A stretch of 64,000 bases of DNA from Diploptera punctata (taxonomy: Eukaryota; Arthropoda; Insecta; Blattodea; Blaberidae). Both the position numbers and the translations under genes were made by a program. The stretch is from NCBI GenBank assembly GCA_030220185.1, contig JASPKZ010001241.1, positions 1,974,001-2,038,000 on the forward strand. Direction: 5' to 3'. The notes beneath the pieces were generated by a model. It was not told the DNA's origin. It was given only the letters and a program-made list of their open reading frames with translations, and ran no database searches. This document shows, in pieces, positions 32,478 to 44,084 of the stretch. The stretch's first letter is position 1, and each line of letters starts with the position of its first letter.

Positions 32478-32609
32478 TGGATATATATGTCATGAATTAA
32501 TGGCCGGATTGGAATCAGTGGCCAGAGGCCTATCTTTAGTCCATGACGCGGAAAACTCATGAAACCTTTTATAATCGCACTTATTTATAACCCTGAAAAT
32601 CTACAGTAT

Positions 32610-32610
<1 letters not shown>

Positions 32611-32688
<78 letters not shown>
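32611..32688. repeat. (CA)n(TA)n compound microsatellite
   Basis: About 35 bp of CA followed by about 42 bp of AT, next to the tRNA-like sequence at 32709. Confidence 0.95.
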
Positions 32689-32696
<8 letters not shown>

Positions 32697-32708
32697 AAGA
32701 AAAATAAA

Positions 32709-32778
32709 TGCTCGGACGGGACTTGAACCCGGACCTCTGGATTTATATCCCAGTGCGCAATCGATTACACTACCGAGC
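32709..32778 (-). mobile_element. tRNA-like SINE head
   Basis: On the minus strand GCTCGGTAGTGTAATCGATT ... CCGGGTTCAAGTCCCG..CCGAGCA. The acceptor strands GCTCGGT and TCCGAGC pair at six of seven positions; box B is GGTTCAAGTCC. The sequence after it (ATTTATTTTTCTTATCATG then AT repeats) looks like a short SINE body with a simple-repeat tail. A degenerate tRNA gene is the alternative. Confidence 0.6.
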
Positions 32779-32999
32779 AAGTCTAGTACAAACATTAATT
32801 TTTTGTTATATAAATTATCATTATTACTAGATGTAGTGGTAACTCGGTCTCCACTGCCAGCTAGTAGTCCCATCACAAGTAAGGAAATTAAAGAAAATAT
32901 TTTTATTTTACACATACGTACATACATACATACGTATATATATTCATACGTCTTATATTTAATAGAAAAATATGTTCAGTACGAAATAAAATAATAAAA

Positions 33000-35565
33000 T
33001 TGTAAAATGTATTTGATGTATAATGCGAATTATCGAATTTTCTGGAATCGAATCAGAATTCACATGTGATGTGTGAATATTTGAATTTCGAGTAGTTTAA
33101 GAGATATAGAATTCAAATTAAATTGTAAATCGAAATATCGCGCTACCCAAATCTGCTTATCAATAGAAGGTGTTCATACAGTAATCTGATAAGTCATGTT
33201 TTATAATTTTGAGAAAAACGAAAAAGACTGCATAAAAATCATATTTTGAGAAATTGTTTATATTTCGGTTAACATTAACTTTTCTAACAAATAAGCATTT
33301 ACGGTCTATAATCACTGGGGAAGAAAATAAAATTGTATGACTCGGGATATTTGAAGACTTCGATACGTCTTGTTACGGCAACAAAAAATTTTGACAAATT
33401 TCATACTTACATTTTCTTAATTTCTTTCTTTGAGAAATATATGCCTACATCACATATGAGTTCTTAATATAATAATAGTTCTTTTGTTACATTTGTTAAG
33501 TTTTGAATATTGAAGCCGTTGAACTTTTGAAATATTTGATTCTGCAAAAAAATGTACACACATTATTATTGAACTGAAATGAGAAATACTGTCTTTCTCA
33601 AGTTTATTTTTCTTTGAAAGTTGGCGCATAAAATAATTGTTTCATACTACAATATTTTGTCAAAAATGATATATCACTTACAAATAAAATCAATCGTAGG
33701 ACCTAGTATATTACTTCACTCTGATTTTCCCTCTGATGAACCTTGAAGTAGTATCCTTCATAATTTTGTCACGTCTCAACTGATAATTTAAACCACATGT
33801 TTGAAACTAACGCATACTTTATGGAAAGTTTCATAACATCTGTACGCTTCTCTGATTTAATGGAATGTGGTGCTTTGTACACGTTGTTCTCGTGGAAAGA
33901 AATTGATTAATTCTCAGAATTATGTGGTACAGAGAACAGCATCCTTGTGCTCAGCATAATATTCAAACGATCTGTATTTTGATATTCGAAATTCGAAATT
34001 ATCTTAAACTCTTAACAGTAGTATTCAGTAGTTGCTTCACGTGAAATAAAAAATTCAAATTAAATACATTGATCACATGTCACTAATTTTCCCATTCAGA
34101 AGTAAGGTAGATATTTTGTTTTCCACAATGCCAAAGCTTCGTCGTTCGATAAGCTGTGGCCTGATACTGGAAACATGAGAACAATGATTTTAAAGTTTCA
34201 GTGCAAACTAGTGTATATAAATGCTTTACCATACTATGTTTGTTATTTTGGGCACTATATTTGTCACTAAATATGTTCAAAATCTCAACGCCTTATCTAG
34301 TATATTACTAAGAAAATGGTACAAGAAACTGACCACTTCATTTGGCTTCTTACAAGTTTCATCATGCATGTAGAAATTACTGTAGCCAGTGCTGATGACA
34401 TGTATACAAAGATTGTACTTCCACAACTGTATTGAATACAACATCTCTTCTTATAGCGTACACGGCAGTGGCATATTCTTTTGAAAATCAAACAAATAGT
34501 CTCTGCATTACTGTCTTCATTCGCACAAGTAAACATTTGTTTTAAACCCGCCGAAGATGCTACTCTTTCTGAGTGTTGAAATCCTTAATTTCCTGCTTCG
34601 TCTTACATGAGTCAGTTATTTGTCCATCATATCACATTCTTGACAGTGTCAGTTCGGGGTTCGCCGCAAGACATGTAGAAATGAGTGAACTATTTTAAAA
34701 GGTGTAAGATACCTGAGACCTGCATGTTTCTTTCCCTGCCTCCATATTCTCATACACAAGAGGATAGTAATATGACATGTGCGTTGTTACTTCTACAGTA
34801 ATGAGATTTTTGTCAGTGGAAGCTTTTACTAATCCACTAAGTAATATGTGCAGGCGAAAAATATGTTAACTAACATGCTGTTCCTTTCTCTCTCTTCCGT
34901 ACTATGTTGCCTCTTCCTGTCCTCTGTATATGTTCTTTGCCTGGCAGGTAGAGAGCTGACATTTACTATGGATTTTAATGGCCCTTCCTTCTACGCGGTC
35001 ATTGGCAAAATGACTAAATTGATAATCCTGTTACTATTGGGGTTACGTGTAGGAATGTGCTGTCCCTTCTCATTACATGTTACCACACGTGATTTATTGT
35101 GAGGCTGGTAACGGAGAGACGGCAAATACTGTAAGTTTAAATGATCAGACCGCTTGAGCGTTCCTTGTTTAAATAACTAATTTGACAACCGTGAAAAGAT
35201 TTTTCACAAGTGTTTAGGTGTTCTCCGCCCACACTTAAATTTGAACCATTTAAGTACATGATCGGATGTGCAGTCTTCTCCTACATCCCTTCCATAGATT
35301 CAGTAATTCGGCGACACTAGCGCTAAAACTCTTCCCCTCCGCCCGTACAGAGTTAATTTGGTGGTACGATAATATAAGCAACTGCTTGTACTACAATATG
35401 CTGGTGTCTGATGCATCAACTAGTTTGTTGCATTAAGAAGACAAGTCCAGGACATATGTCTCTTTCACGGAATAATTGGAACAGTCGATTCCAGTTTTAT
35501 CTGCATTTTCATTGAGTAGTCGGACTTGTATGATTCATTCATCTAATAATGGGAAACATGTTTGA
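33000..35565. other. Unassigned AT-rich DNA, no gene seen
   Basis: 2.5 kb with no transposon motif or tRNA. A frame at 34848-35102 on the plus strand begins with a hydrophobic stretch (LFLSLSSVLCCLFLSSVYVL) but has no family signature or coding context. This is the longest stretch without identifiable repeats. Confidence 0.45.
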
Positions 35566-35569
35566 AAGT

Positions 35570-35777
35570 ACAACCTTTATTAGATAAGGTCACGAATTAC
35601 AGACAGAAATCGATTGATCATATGAATGGAATGAGTAAGGAGAGATAACCATCTCTAGCAAGAAATTATCAAGCAAGAGGAAGACGTGATGCTGGAAGAC
35701 TTAGAAGACGTTGGGCTGATGCATTATGAAGTCGGAACGGGCAATTGCCTAATCCATGGAGTGATGATGATGATGAT
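35570..35777 (+). mobile_element. LINE-D 3' fragment
   Basis: Broken frames read IDHMNGMSKE, ARGRRDAGRLRRRWADA and the noncoding end GCCTAATCCATGGAGTGATG with (ATG)n. No duplication found. Confidence 0.82.
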
Positions 35778-36189
35778 GTTTTACTATTCACTCATGTTCG
35801 ACCAAAAGTGGACTTGCCTGGTTATTGCACCGACCTCTTCCTCTAGAATTAAAATAACACAATACAGTTAATGTTGGCTGAAACAGCATTTTTCCCCATT
35901 TACTATCTATGCCCTTACTATACCAAAGAGAGCCATTTCTGTTAACTTGTCCATCATTTCATTGAATAAACATTTTTCACAACTTCAATATACGATTTCA
36001 GGAATACCCCAATATTTCCGCACTCATTTCACAGTTTTGTACTCTTCATTGTTAATAAATTCTACTGTTAAAGACTGAAATTTCTCCCACATTACATTAT
36101 TAATATTCTAAAACCAGAAATGAAATATGTTTTGAAAACGTTTTAATTTATGTAATGGTATAATAATTCAGTAACTAAAAATAATTAAA

Positions 36190-37240
36190 CAAATATATAA
36201 AAAAGAGAAGCACCAGATGATTGAAACATTAGCACTGTGATTCGAATTTTCAAGAAGGGATACAAACAGAAACCTGAATATTATAGATAAATAAATGTAC
36301 TTTAAAGTTAGTGTATTTAAATTACAACAAAACCGATTCATGAAATGTCATCTGATATAATTTCCCTCTAAGTTGAACAAAAAAGGTTCGACTTGTTACA
36401 TCTTGAACTAATGATATATCCAATACAAAAAAGTAATTACACATAATATATTTTCATACTTTAAGTTAATTTATCTGGAAAATTATTTTAATAATATGCC
36501 TGATTCGCCAATCAGGCAACAAGAAAACATTTGGTCTACCCGCCGGCTTCTGGACTCACATGCACATCTATTAATCATAGAGTTTGACTATCATCTACCT
36601 AGAATAAAAGTGACATATGATCAGTGTATCGGATCCACTGGCCGTTACGTATTGTAACTTGGCTTAAATGTAAATATTTCAAAATATTTCAGAAGGAAAT
36701 AATATCTGAGCTTATTTTACTTATTAGTGACATATTTATTAACAATTTTAAGAAAATAAGAGTGGAGGGAAATATCGAAACAAAGTATCAATCAAAAGAA
36801 TTTCTGCAAGGATTTTTCTGTCCACTATTGTTCAATGTAATAATAACCAAAATATAAAACACATTTGACCTAAGGATGGCTTGCAAATATTTTTATAAAG
36901 ATTGCAACTTGGTTGTCGAAAGTACAACATGAAAACTTCATTATCAAGGACTGAATCTTTGAATATAAGTAAACTGCCCTTGAGGAATAAGTTAAATTGG
37001 AATCAAACATACTAGAGCAAGTAATGATAATGAAATAGCTGGGTGTTGAGCGAGCTCTGTAGAATGAAATTGCACATCAATATAATCAAACAACGAGAAT
37101 AACAGGATGCATGAATGTTATATGGAAAAACAAATATTTAAACAAGGATTCAAATTGAAGTATCCATGAAGCACTATTTCACCCGATATCGACCTATGCT
37201 TCTGAATACCTAGTAAGAAATATTATTTGTACACGTGCTC
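36190..37240 (+). pseudogene. Highly decayed LINE-D-like RT
   Basis: Plus-strand fragments keep the order of an RT: VIRIFKKGYKQKPEYYR (about 36238), a gap, FLQGFFCPLLFNVII (36800-36850, compare G.RQGCPLSPLLFN), then VKLESNILEQV, NEIAHQYNQTTRITGCMN and WKNKYLNKDS around 37060-37150, and LFHPISTYASEYLV. Many stops. No tail preserved. Confidence 0.65.
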
Positions 37241-37965
37241 ACCTTATTTATTATTATTATTAAATTCATCTATTTCTTGTATATCAATCGATCCTTCGCT
37301 CTTTTAAGGCTGCAATATGTCGGTGATATCTTCATGAAATGGATGTGCCTTCCTTAACTGCAGTAATTCTCTCTATACCATATTTGTGTTTATTGATAAA
37401 ACAAGCAGAATCATCAAAACAGTTTATATAGAGTTGGAGAGGAGCACAATTATTGAAATTCATTATCTCGTGACTGTTTGAAACTAATATTGTAGCATTT
37501 ACCTGAAGGTTAAAGTTGTTTTATACTTTCTTTTTACCTTCATGTTTCCAAAGTGATGAAGTTATTTCTAATAAAAGACACACTACACAAAGAGGATTCA
37601 TATTTAAACACCACAAAATAGCTGAATACGAGATAATTCCATATACAAAGCCACGAAGCAGGTGGGTTCTTAACTTTTGGTATGTTGATACGTTAGACGT
37701 CAGCGGGTGATGTACGGTCATCATGGCGACCATTGAGGTAAGCTCCGCTCCCAGAGGTAGGAGCAAGCTGGAAGCAAAAATCTTTCAATTCATCGCTGGT
37801 CGTACGTTAGAATGATAACCATGTGGCGCGGGCGCTCTGTGTCACAAAGATAACTCCCACCTCGAAAAATAATAAAGAGGTATGTTTGTATTAAAACCAA
37901 CATTTGTGATAAGGAAAATAAGGTTTACAATATGTATATATATGTATATATTTTTTTTTCAATGT
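37241..37965. other. Unassigned DNA
   Basis: No gene recognised. A frame on the minus strand at 37521-37766 has no family motif. Confidence 0.4.
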
Positions 37966-37969
37966 TTGC

Positions 37970-38225
37970 ACATCTTTCAGTGCCTAAAGTTTTATATTCC
38001 TTCTACATTCGTTTCTATCTATCCACTCCATGTCCTCCAGTCCTCTTGTTCTCATTCAAGTTCTTATATGTTGCAACCACTAGTTGGAGGTCTTCCTTTC
38101 TTCCTTCATTCAGGTTGACACTATTCAATTGTCTTTTTCTTGGTAATCTTCTTCTTGCATTCGTCGTACATGCCCATGCCAATTTAATTGCTTGTAACTT
38201 ATATCTAATAAAAATAACGTGAACT
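37970..38225 (-). pseudogene. LINE RT C-terminal remnant
   Basis: The minus-strand translation has YKLQAIKLAWACTTNARRRL and GRKEDLQLVVATYKNL, a decayed form of the RRLxWxGHxxRM block and its downstream region. It directly precedes the 33-bp tandem repeat. Confidence 0.45.
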
Positions 38226-38246
38226 GGCACTTCATATACTTCCCCT

Positions 38247-38640
38247 GAATAACCGTCTCTGTTCTCTATAAGGTATAGTTGGAGACGGACATGTGCCCCA
38301 GTGAGGCCTGGTTTCAGACTGGCATATGTCCCTGTAGGGCATCGTTGGAGACAAGCTATTCTCTGTAATACCTGTTTGGAGAATGGTCCCTGTAAAGTCT
38401 GGTGGAGATGGATTTGTGTCTCAGTAAGGACACATTATAAATGGATATGTGTCCCTGTAATGCCTGGTTTACACGGACTTGAGTCCCTATAAGCATGGAT
38501 GGATAATTACATATATCCCTGAAAATTCTGTTTACAAAAAGACATGTGTCCCGGTAAATCTTGATTGGAAACGAACACGGGTTCCTGTTGGTCCTGTTTG
38601 GAGACGGCATTTGTCCCTATAATGCCTGTTTGGAGAATAA
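38247..38640. repeat. Tandem repeat, ~33-bp unit, about 12 copies
   Basis: Degenerate units run head to tail with consensus TGTTTGGAGACGGACATGTG followed by TCCCTGTAATGCC. Examples are TGGTTTCAGACTGGCATATG (38309), TGGATATGTGTCCCTGTAAT (38442) and TGTTTGGAGACGGCATTTGT (38597). A fragment with two partial units (CGGACTTGAGTCCCTATAAG, TGGATGGATAATTACAT) lies at 38995-39045. Unit divergence is high, so the array is old. Confidence 0.85.
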
Positions 38641-39099
38641 CATATAAACAAGTTAAAAAGGAGGTAATAAAAGATCATAATTCATAAATTTATTAATTTA
38701 CAATTGAAGATTAACGTGAATGCTATACCGAATAGTCTGATATACTTAGTATCAAAATACGTCGTGCAGAATGTTTACATAACCCTGTACAGGTATATTC
38801 ATTCAGCTATACAATTTACTACAAATTAAGTTGTTTAAATGAACAAAATTTAAAATAATGACTTGAAAAATCCTTTATCTATCTATGTATATAATAGCGT
38901 GGCCCATTGCTGAATCGTAGCCTCTCCTTTGTAAGGAGTTACTAAACAAAGTTAATTTTTAGTTAATTTACATGCTCAGAGATGTCATGGATGGTACTCG
39001 GACTTGAGTCCCTATAAGACTGGCCCTATAAGACTGGATGGATAATTACATCGGCTCAAACAGAATGTAATAGGTAACTAAGGTATTACTAGGATGTTA

Positions 39100-39320
39100 G
39101 GTCGGTAAATTGTGCTTAGAGGCCTCTTTTTCAGGCTTAAGTATCTTTCACGAGCCTGAAAATCTTCAGACGCGGGACTCATGCTTAAAGTCTTCCCGGT
39201 GGACTTTCTCGTTGGATTTTTCTCTCCTAAAAATTCCATTGAACCCAGCCTTGTTTCAACCTGCGACCATCGGGACGAGAGGCAAGGAGTACAACCACTA
39301 GTTCACTGCGGCCAACCAAA
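39100..39320 (-). mobile_element. Probable tRNA-derived SINE
   Basis: On the minus strand GGCCGCAGTGAACTAGTGGT (box A-like) and GGTCGCAGGTTGAAACAAGG (degenerate box B) are followed by a GC-richer body. No target duplication found. Confidence 0.45.
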
Positions 39321-39354
39321 ATTCCTTTAAATAGGTTTACTCCAACCTAAAATT

Positions 39355-39790
39355 ATTTCAATTCATCATCAACAACAAGGATTAAGCCCAATGACCTGTT
39401 GCGATCTCATTATAGGTCGAATTGGTCCTTCCATCTCTTCAATGGTCTTCCCAACAATCTTCTTCCTCTTCTCTTGGTTTATAATTATACATTATTCTTA
39501 GTATGCGCTGTTCATTCATTCGTAATACGTGCTGAAGGTATTTTGATAGTATTTTATTCTTTCACAGAGATTAAATATATTAAGTTCTGTTCTTATATCT
39601 TCGTTTTTCTTTTTATCTATCCTTTGGTATCCTGCCTCAACATCTTCATTTCTGCAGCCTCTATTTGTTTACTACCTGCATTTGTTAATGTCCAGGTTTT
39701 ACATCCATAAATAAGGGATAGAACTGCCAATACTTTGTAAAATTTTAAAATAGTTTATTTTCTAGTTTTATTCAATAAATTACGTTTAAT
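39355..39790 (-). mobile_element. LINE-D 3' fragment
   Basis: The minus strand reads KFYKVLAVLSLIYGCKTWTL, AEMKMLRQDTKG and, in a shifted frame, RRLLGRPLKRWKDQ. The 3' end GGCTTAATCCTTGTTGTTGA corresponds to the family end. Confidence 0.82.
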
Positions 39791-40685
39791 TGTGCCACTC
39801 ATATAATTGAATAGTTGTATTTTAGTGTGTTTATCTACATTTCTGTCATAATTATTTTAATTAAAAATGTATTTAAATTAAACATTCCGTTGGACGACCC
39901 ATTACCAGATGGAGATATATTTTTTGATTCGGCACAGGCTTGCAAACTAACCTTGAAGTTGAAGAAGGAGAATGTATTTAAAGTTTATTTATATCTACGT
40001 AATTTAATGGACGAATATTTTAAATATATATTTAACTTCGTAGTTATATTCATTTCTTTATGAAAAAAAATATGCAAACGGATATTTCAGGCTCTCAGTA
40101 AAATTCACATGGAATGGTTTAATAATATCTGGTTCCTATTACACACAAATCCAGAAATCCCTACACATGGTGGCGCCAGGTATTTCTATGTGCAATTGCA
40201 GTATTTTCAGTAGATTGTACTTCTGGAATGTTTGTGTTGTGATTCTCAAAACGAGCGCAATAAACATAACACTTCAGTGTTATTTTGTATTCTACACTTT
40301 GCTACTTAAAATACTTTCACGATTTTATTCCATTTAAATTACAGTCCTAGCACTTTAAGCGTATCGCAACAACAAGCATTTTCACGCTTTTTCTGCACTA
40401 AACTTGTACAGTCAGTTGCAACGTTAGCAGTCTCAATTGTATGTGACATTTACTTATTCAATTTTAACCTATAAATATATCTTTCTCTCTCTATACTTAC
40501 GTTTGTTGGTACATTTATGTGCCCCACCCTAACATGAAACTTCCAGGGACATTACCTATCTGGAGAGGGTAAATAAACCATAATTTAAAGACAAAAATGG
40601 ATATGGAGATCTCCGTAGTCCGCTCAGTACTAGGGCCATCTCTGAGACAACATGAATATTTAAGACAAGACATATATTCACTCAA

Positions 40686-40688
<3 letters not shown>
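39791..40688. other. Unassigned AT-rich DNA
   Basis: No repeat recognised. A frame at 39815-40063 contains NIPLDDPLPDGDIFFDSAQA and LKKENVFKVYLYL, which looks less random than its surroundings, but no family is recognised and splice context is unclear. Confidence 0.4.

Positions 40689-40748
<60 letters not shown>
40689..40748. repeat. (AAT)n microsatellite
   Basis: About 60 bp of AAT. Unlike several others it is not followed by a recognisable LINE-A end. Confidence 0.95.
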
Positions 40749-40752
<4 letters not shown>

Positions 40753-40794
40753 CAGTAATAAGACTATAAAGGTAAATAAAATGTTAGTGACGGA

Positions 40795-40945
40795 CGCATG
40801 GTAATTGGATAGTATTTGTTCCTTAATGTTTCTTGAAATTTGTCTTACGTCTGAGGAAAAATCCCGAAATAACTTGAAACACCTTATATGTCCGAGGATC
40901 GAACCCGATCCCGCTGCATGTGATACAACGTGACCACAGGAGTGA
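40795..40945 (-). mobile_element. Diverged SINE S1 5' portion
   Basis: On the minus strand CCTGTGGTCACGTTGTATCA, GATCGGGTTCGATCCTCGG (box B) and GGGATTTTTCCTCAGACGTA follow the S1 order up to about half its length. An older copy, 3'-incomplete. Confidence 0.75.
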
Positions 40946-41122
40946 ACATGGCTTTAATGTTTATTCATTTCATTTTTACAATTGCTTACATTGTTTTTTG
41001 TGACACCGAATAACATGCAGGGATTAAACATATTATACTTGCCTACTTCAAGAGGGTTGTACATTGTAAATTGAGATAAACAATAGGGTTTTTCATGTAT
41101 AAAAAATTACAAAAAATATATT

Positions 41123-41440
41123 TAAGTCGTTAAGTCGTTAGCGCAGAACTACGGGACTTGGCTGGTTCGAGTCTCCATGGGGGAAGAGATTTTCTCATGG
41201 TATTTCGGTCAGTATGGGACCGGTACCCACCCCGCATCGTGAGGCATTTGGGTAGCTACAATAAGTAGCGACTCCAGGTTGAGAAAACTAGCTATAACGG
41301 CTGGGGACTCTACATGCTGACCACATGTCACACCTACACTGACTGGATGATCATCTACCTCTGTGATTGACACTTATAGATGTGGAGCCAGCTGCCGGCT
41401 GGTAGGTTAAGGGCTTTCTAGGCCTGTCGCGCCTGGAGTG
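41123..41440 (+). mobile_element. SINE S3 (tRNA-derived)
   Basis: Head: AAGTCGTTAGCGCAGAACTA (box A-like) and GGCTGGTTCGAGTCTCCATG (box B). The body has GGTACCCACCCCGCATCGTG, AACTAGCTATAACGGCTGGG and GAGCCAGCTGCCGGCTGG. It is about 318 bp and ends in an A-rich stretch. No clear duplication. Confidence 0.7.
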
Positions 41441-41574
41441 AAAAAATATGCTTCTAAATAAAGCCATACTCAACATTTTTACTCTCAAAATCTATCAACT
41501 TATCTGCGACTGAACCTGTAATCCTCGGATATAAAGACGAGCATAATAACCACTTCATCACCAGAACCAGTTAT

Positions 41575-41945
41575 TTCTTCTTCTTTCTTCTTCTTCTTCT
41601 TCTTCTTCTTCTTCTTCTAGTAGATGACTACAACATCAGTAAAGTTTTGACCTCCTCAACTATTTTTCTCCATTCAGATCTTTTCTGGATACATATTGAC
41701 TAATTTTTAATTTTCATTTCCGTTGTATATTTTATGATGTGATCATGCCATTTGTTGTTTGGGCGTTCAGCTTTCTGGTGCATATTGGTCTCCATTTGTA
41801 TATTATTTTTACAAGTTTGTCTTCTTGCATTCTACTCACATGTCTAAACCAGCGCAGCCTTAGAGCTTTAATATCGCAATATTTGTATTATATTTGCATA
41901 GTAGACTTTATTGTCCAGGAAAATTATTTCACTGATTTCTTCATC
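41575..41945 (-). mobile_element. LINE-D fragment with (GAA)n tail
   Basis: The plus strand shows (CTT)n at about 41578-41618. The minus strand reads LRLRWFRHVSRMQEDKLVK and further RKDLNGEK near the end. This belongs to the subgroup with (GAA)n tails, as at 58170 and 62663. Confidence 0.82.
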
Positions 41946-42239
41946 TAGAACCAGTTATTTAAAAGAGTAAATATTAGAGTGTAGCTATTATTATTTCTAG
42001 ATTTCTACATACAGTTGAAATTAATTTTTTTTCATAATGTAGAAAAACTTATTTGGTAATAAATGACAGAATATAGAAGCTTCAATTGTAATAACATTTA
42101 CAGAATCGAGATTAACATGTTCCTTTTCCGTTAGCTAGTTTGTTCCAATTTATCAGTCCGGCTTACTTTGTGATTGACTCTGTGAGTAATGAAACATTTT
42201 ACATCTTGAAAGTGAGTTATTAGCCTTTCTTCTTCGATG

Positions 42240-42400
42240 GGTATCTCTTTTAGTTAGGACTTTCTTCCATGACCTGCCAGGCATGGGAGACCCTGCTGAT
42301 AGTTACACTACCGCCTGTATAGCTCATGGAGTCATTAGGACTCACAAGCCCCACCACCACTTCAAGGTAGAGATACAGTCGGTGATACGAGAGTTCATTG
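42240..42400 (-). mobile_element. LINE-C-like 5' leader fragment
   Basis: On the minus strand CTTGAAGTGGTGGTGGGGCT, GACTCCATGAGCTATACAGG and CCCATGCCTGGCAGGTCATG parallel the leader of LINE-C at 27750-27952. It is detached from any endonuclease. Confidence 0.6.
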
Positions 42401-42690
42401 GAACGATCACACTGATGGAATGGAGAACAGAAGATTAGTGAACAATTAACGTGACTGGACACCTCAGCAGAAAAGGTCATTAGCAAGACCACAACTACGA
42501 TGGAAGGACGTCAACATAACCCGGACCTGAAGTGAATGAACAGGCAACAAGCTGTCAGCTTTCATGCGTAGAGGAAGAAGAAGTAGAACAAGAGATGCAT
42601 AGAAAATAGCTGTAGTTTGAAACAGATCGGTACTCTCTTCTCTGAAAAATACCCAACTGGATAAAGAACATGTTTGCATAATGAGCAAAA
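42401..42690 (+). pseudogene. LINE RT C-terminal remnant
   Basis: Broken plus-strand frames read SLARPQLRWKDV and IAVV*NRSVLSSLK, matching the GRPxxRW..D ... DRxxWRxL end common to several RTE-like RTs. No tail recognised. Confidence 0.5.
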
Positions 42691-42700
42691 TGTTGTTACT

Positions 42701-43275
42701 TTGTACATGAGCTTGGATAAATAATTATACTCGTATGTGAAACAAGAATAAATAACATAATTTGTGCTTGTGAGGGTTTACGAGGAGAGAGAAAAATATA
42801 TCCCCTCAAGTGAGGGTGCGGTCAGTGTTTTGGTCGTTCACATACAAGTTTCAGTTGAATAATACAGAGCGTTCTAATGAAAATTGAGTCACTTATCCAA
42901 CCATAAGAATTCGATCCAACATTAACTGACTTGATGCGCGGCAGAGATGATCTGGGTAATTTAATCATTCTTGTTTGACATAAAGTGTCAATAAATTATT
43001 TTAGCAATATTAAATATGCATTTCTTCACTTTCATAACTTGGATAGACACAATAATATCTAGATTTATTTATTACTTTCCCCTGATTTCGCACTTTCCAC
43101 TATTCGCCACAAAAAAATCTGTGACTTCAATAATGAAATAATTTAAAATAAATTCACATAATTATATGTATTCCTTTTAGCATTGGTTTAAATATTATAT
43201 TGGCACATTTAATTAGTGATATGAATAATTAAATTAAGTTAATAATAATATTTTGCCGACTTTTCTACAATGAGA
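42701..43275. other. Unassigned AT-rich DNA
   Basis: Nothing recognised. Confidence 0.5.
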
Positions 43276-43277
43276 CT

Positions 43278-43620
43278 TCAAAGTATATATCCATGAACCC
43301 TGGAGACGTTACTCGCAGGGTAAGATATCTGATCGGGCTGCCATCTACGACTCGATATCAAACTGTCTGTTGTATGAACCCCAACAGAAGGGGTACCTCT
43401 TCCGCTCTGCTGACCGTTGAGGATTTTCACCTTGCTTGGAGATGGGTCTTCATATTTTGTCCCTTGAAAAATAGGTGTCTCTTCCGTTGCGGTCTTCACC
43501 CTTATCTCTGGGCAGGGGCTCTCGTTATATCCCGAGAGACTGGGACCTTGACAGGACTTCCTCACTAGCAATTAGTGTTAACCGCGCGACGAGAACGCAC
43601 CTATCAAGATATCAAGAGTT
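43278..43620 (-). other. GC-richer segment with a 97-codon frame, unidentified
   Basis: Composition is clearly more GC-rich than its surroundings. The minus strand 43571-43278 is open for 97 codons (MLVRKSCQGPSLSGYNESPC, TATEETPIFQGTKYEDPSPS, KVKILNGQQSGRG). I do not recognise it. It could be the start of a retrotransposon ORF or 5' UTR, since LINE fragments follow immediately; the plus strand is also open over most of it, which weakens the coding case. Confidence 0.3.
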
Positions 43621-43689
43621 ACCCAATTGCATATAGTTATGCGTGGCACCATAAAACGAAGTCTCAAAGGAACTAGAAAGAAGACACTT

Positions 43690-44075
43690 TATATGTGTAT
43701 ATAAACAATGGCGGTCTAATATTTTTATGTGGATCGGAACTCTGTTTTAACCAAAAACCAGGAACGAAGAACAGGAACGTCAGAAATGAGGTTTCTGAGA
43801 AGTGTGGCTGGCTATACTATAACAAAACGAAAATGGAATGAAAATATACGAAGAGAAGTAAATACATTCAAATTGTTAGATAGATAACTGCACAATTCAG
43901 AGATAAATGGATGGACCACATCAACAGAATGGATAGTAATAGAATTCCGAAGTAGATTCAACATTTCAAAACCACTATGACGAAGAAATGTAGGAAGATT
44001 CATTAATAATGGACAGACCAATTCTAGCATGGGATCGGAACAGGATTTAAGGTCTACGTAATCCTTGATGCTGAT
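43690..44075 (+). mobile_element. LINE-D 3' fragment
   Basis: Plus-strand frames read EVWLAILTKR-like MRFLRSVAGYT (43785-43815), KWNENIRREVNTFKLLDR and WMDHINRMDSNRIPK, then GRFINNGQT and ATCCTTGATGCTGATTATTT at the 3' end. It abuts an inverted LINE-D copy at 44085. Confidence 0.8.
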
Positions 44076-44084
44076 TATTTTAAA

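Noticed and set aside
32709..32778. Functional tRNA gene
   Set aside because: Acceptor and T-arm mismatches and a SINE-like simple-repeat tail favour a SINE head or tRNA pseudogene.
34848..35102. Possible secreted small protein (hydrophobic N-terminus)
   Set aside because: No family motif, unconvincing coding context and no supporting neighbour; AT-rich DNA easily yields such frames.
38247..38640. CRISPR-like array
   Set aside because: Units are directly tandem and degenerate with no unique spacers, and the sequence context is eukaryotic.
39815..40063. Possible exon (NIPLDDPLPDGDIFF region)
   Set aside because: Not recognised, no clear splice sites and no adjoining exons; left as unassigned.
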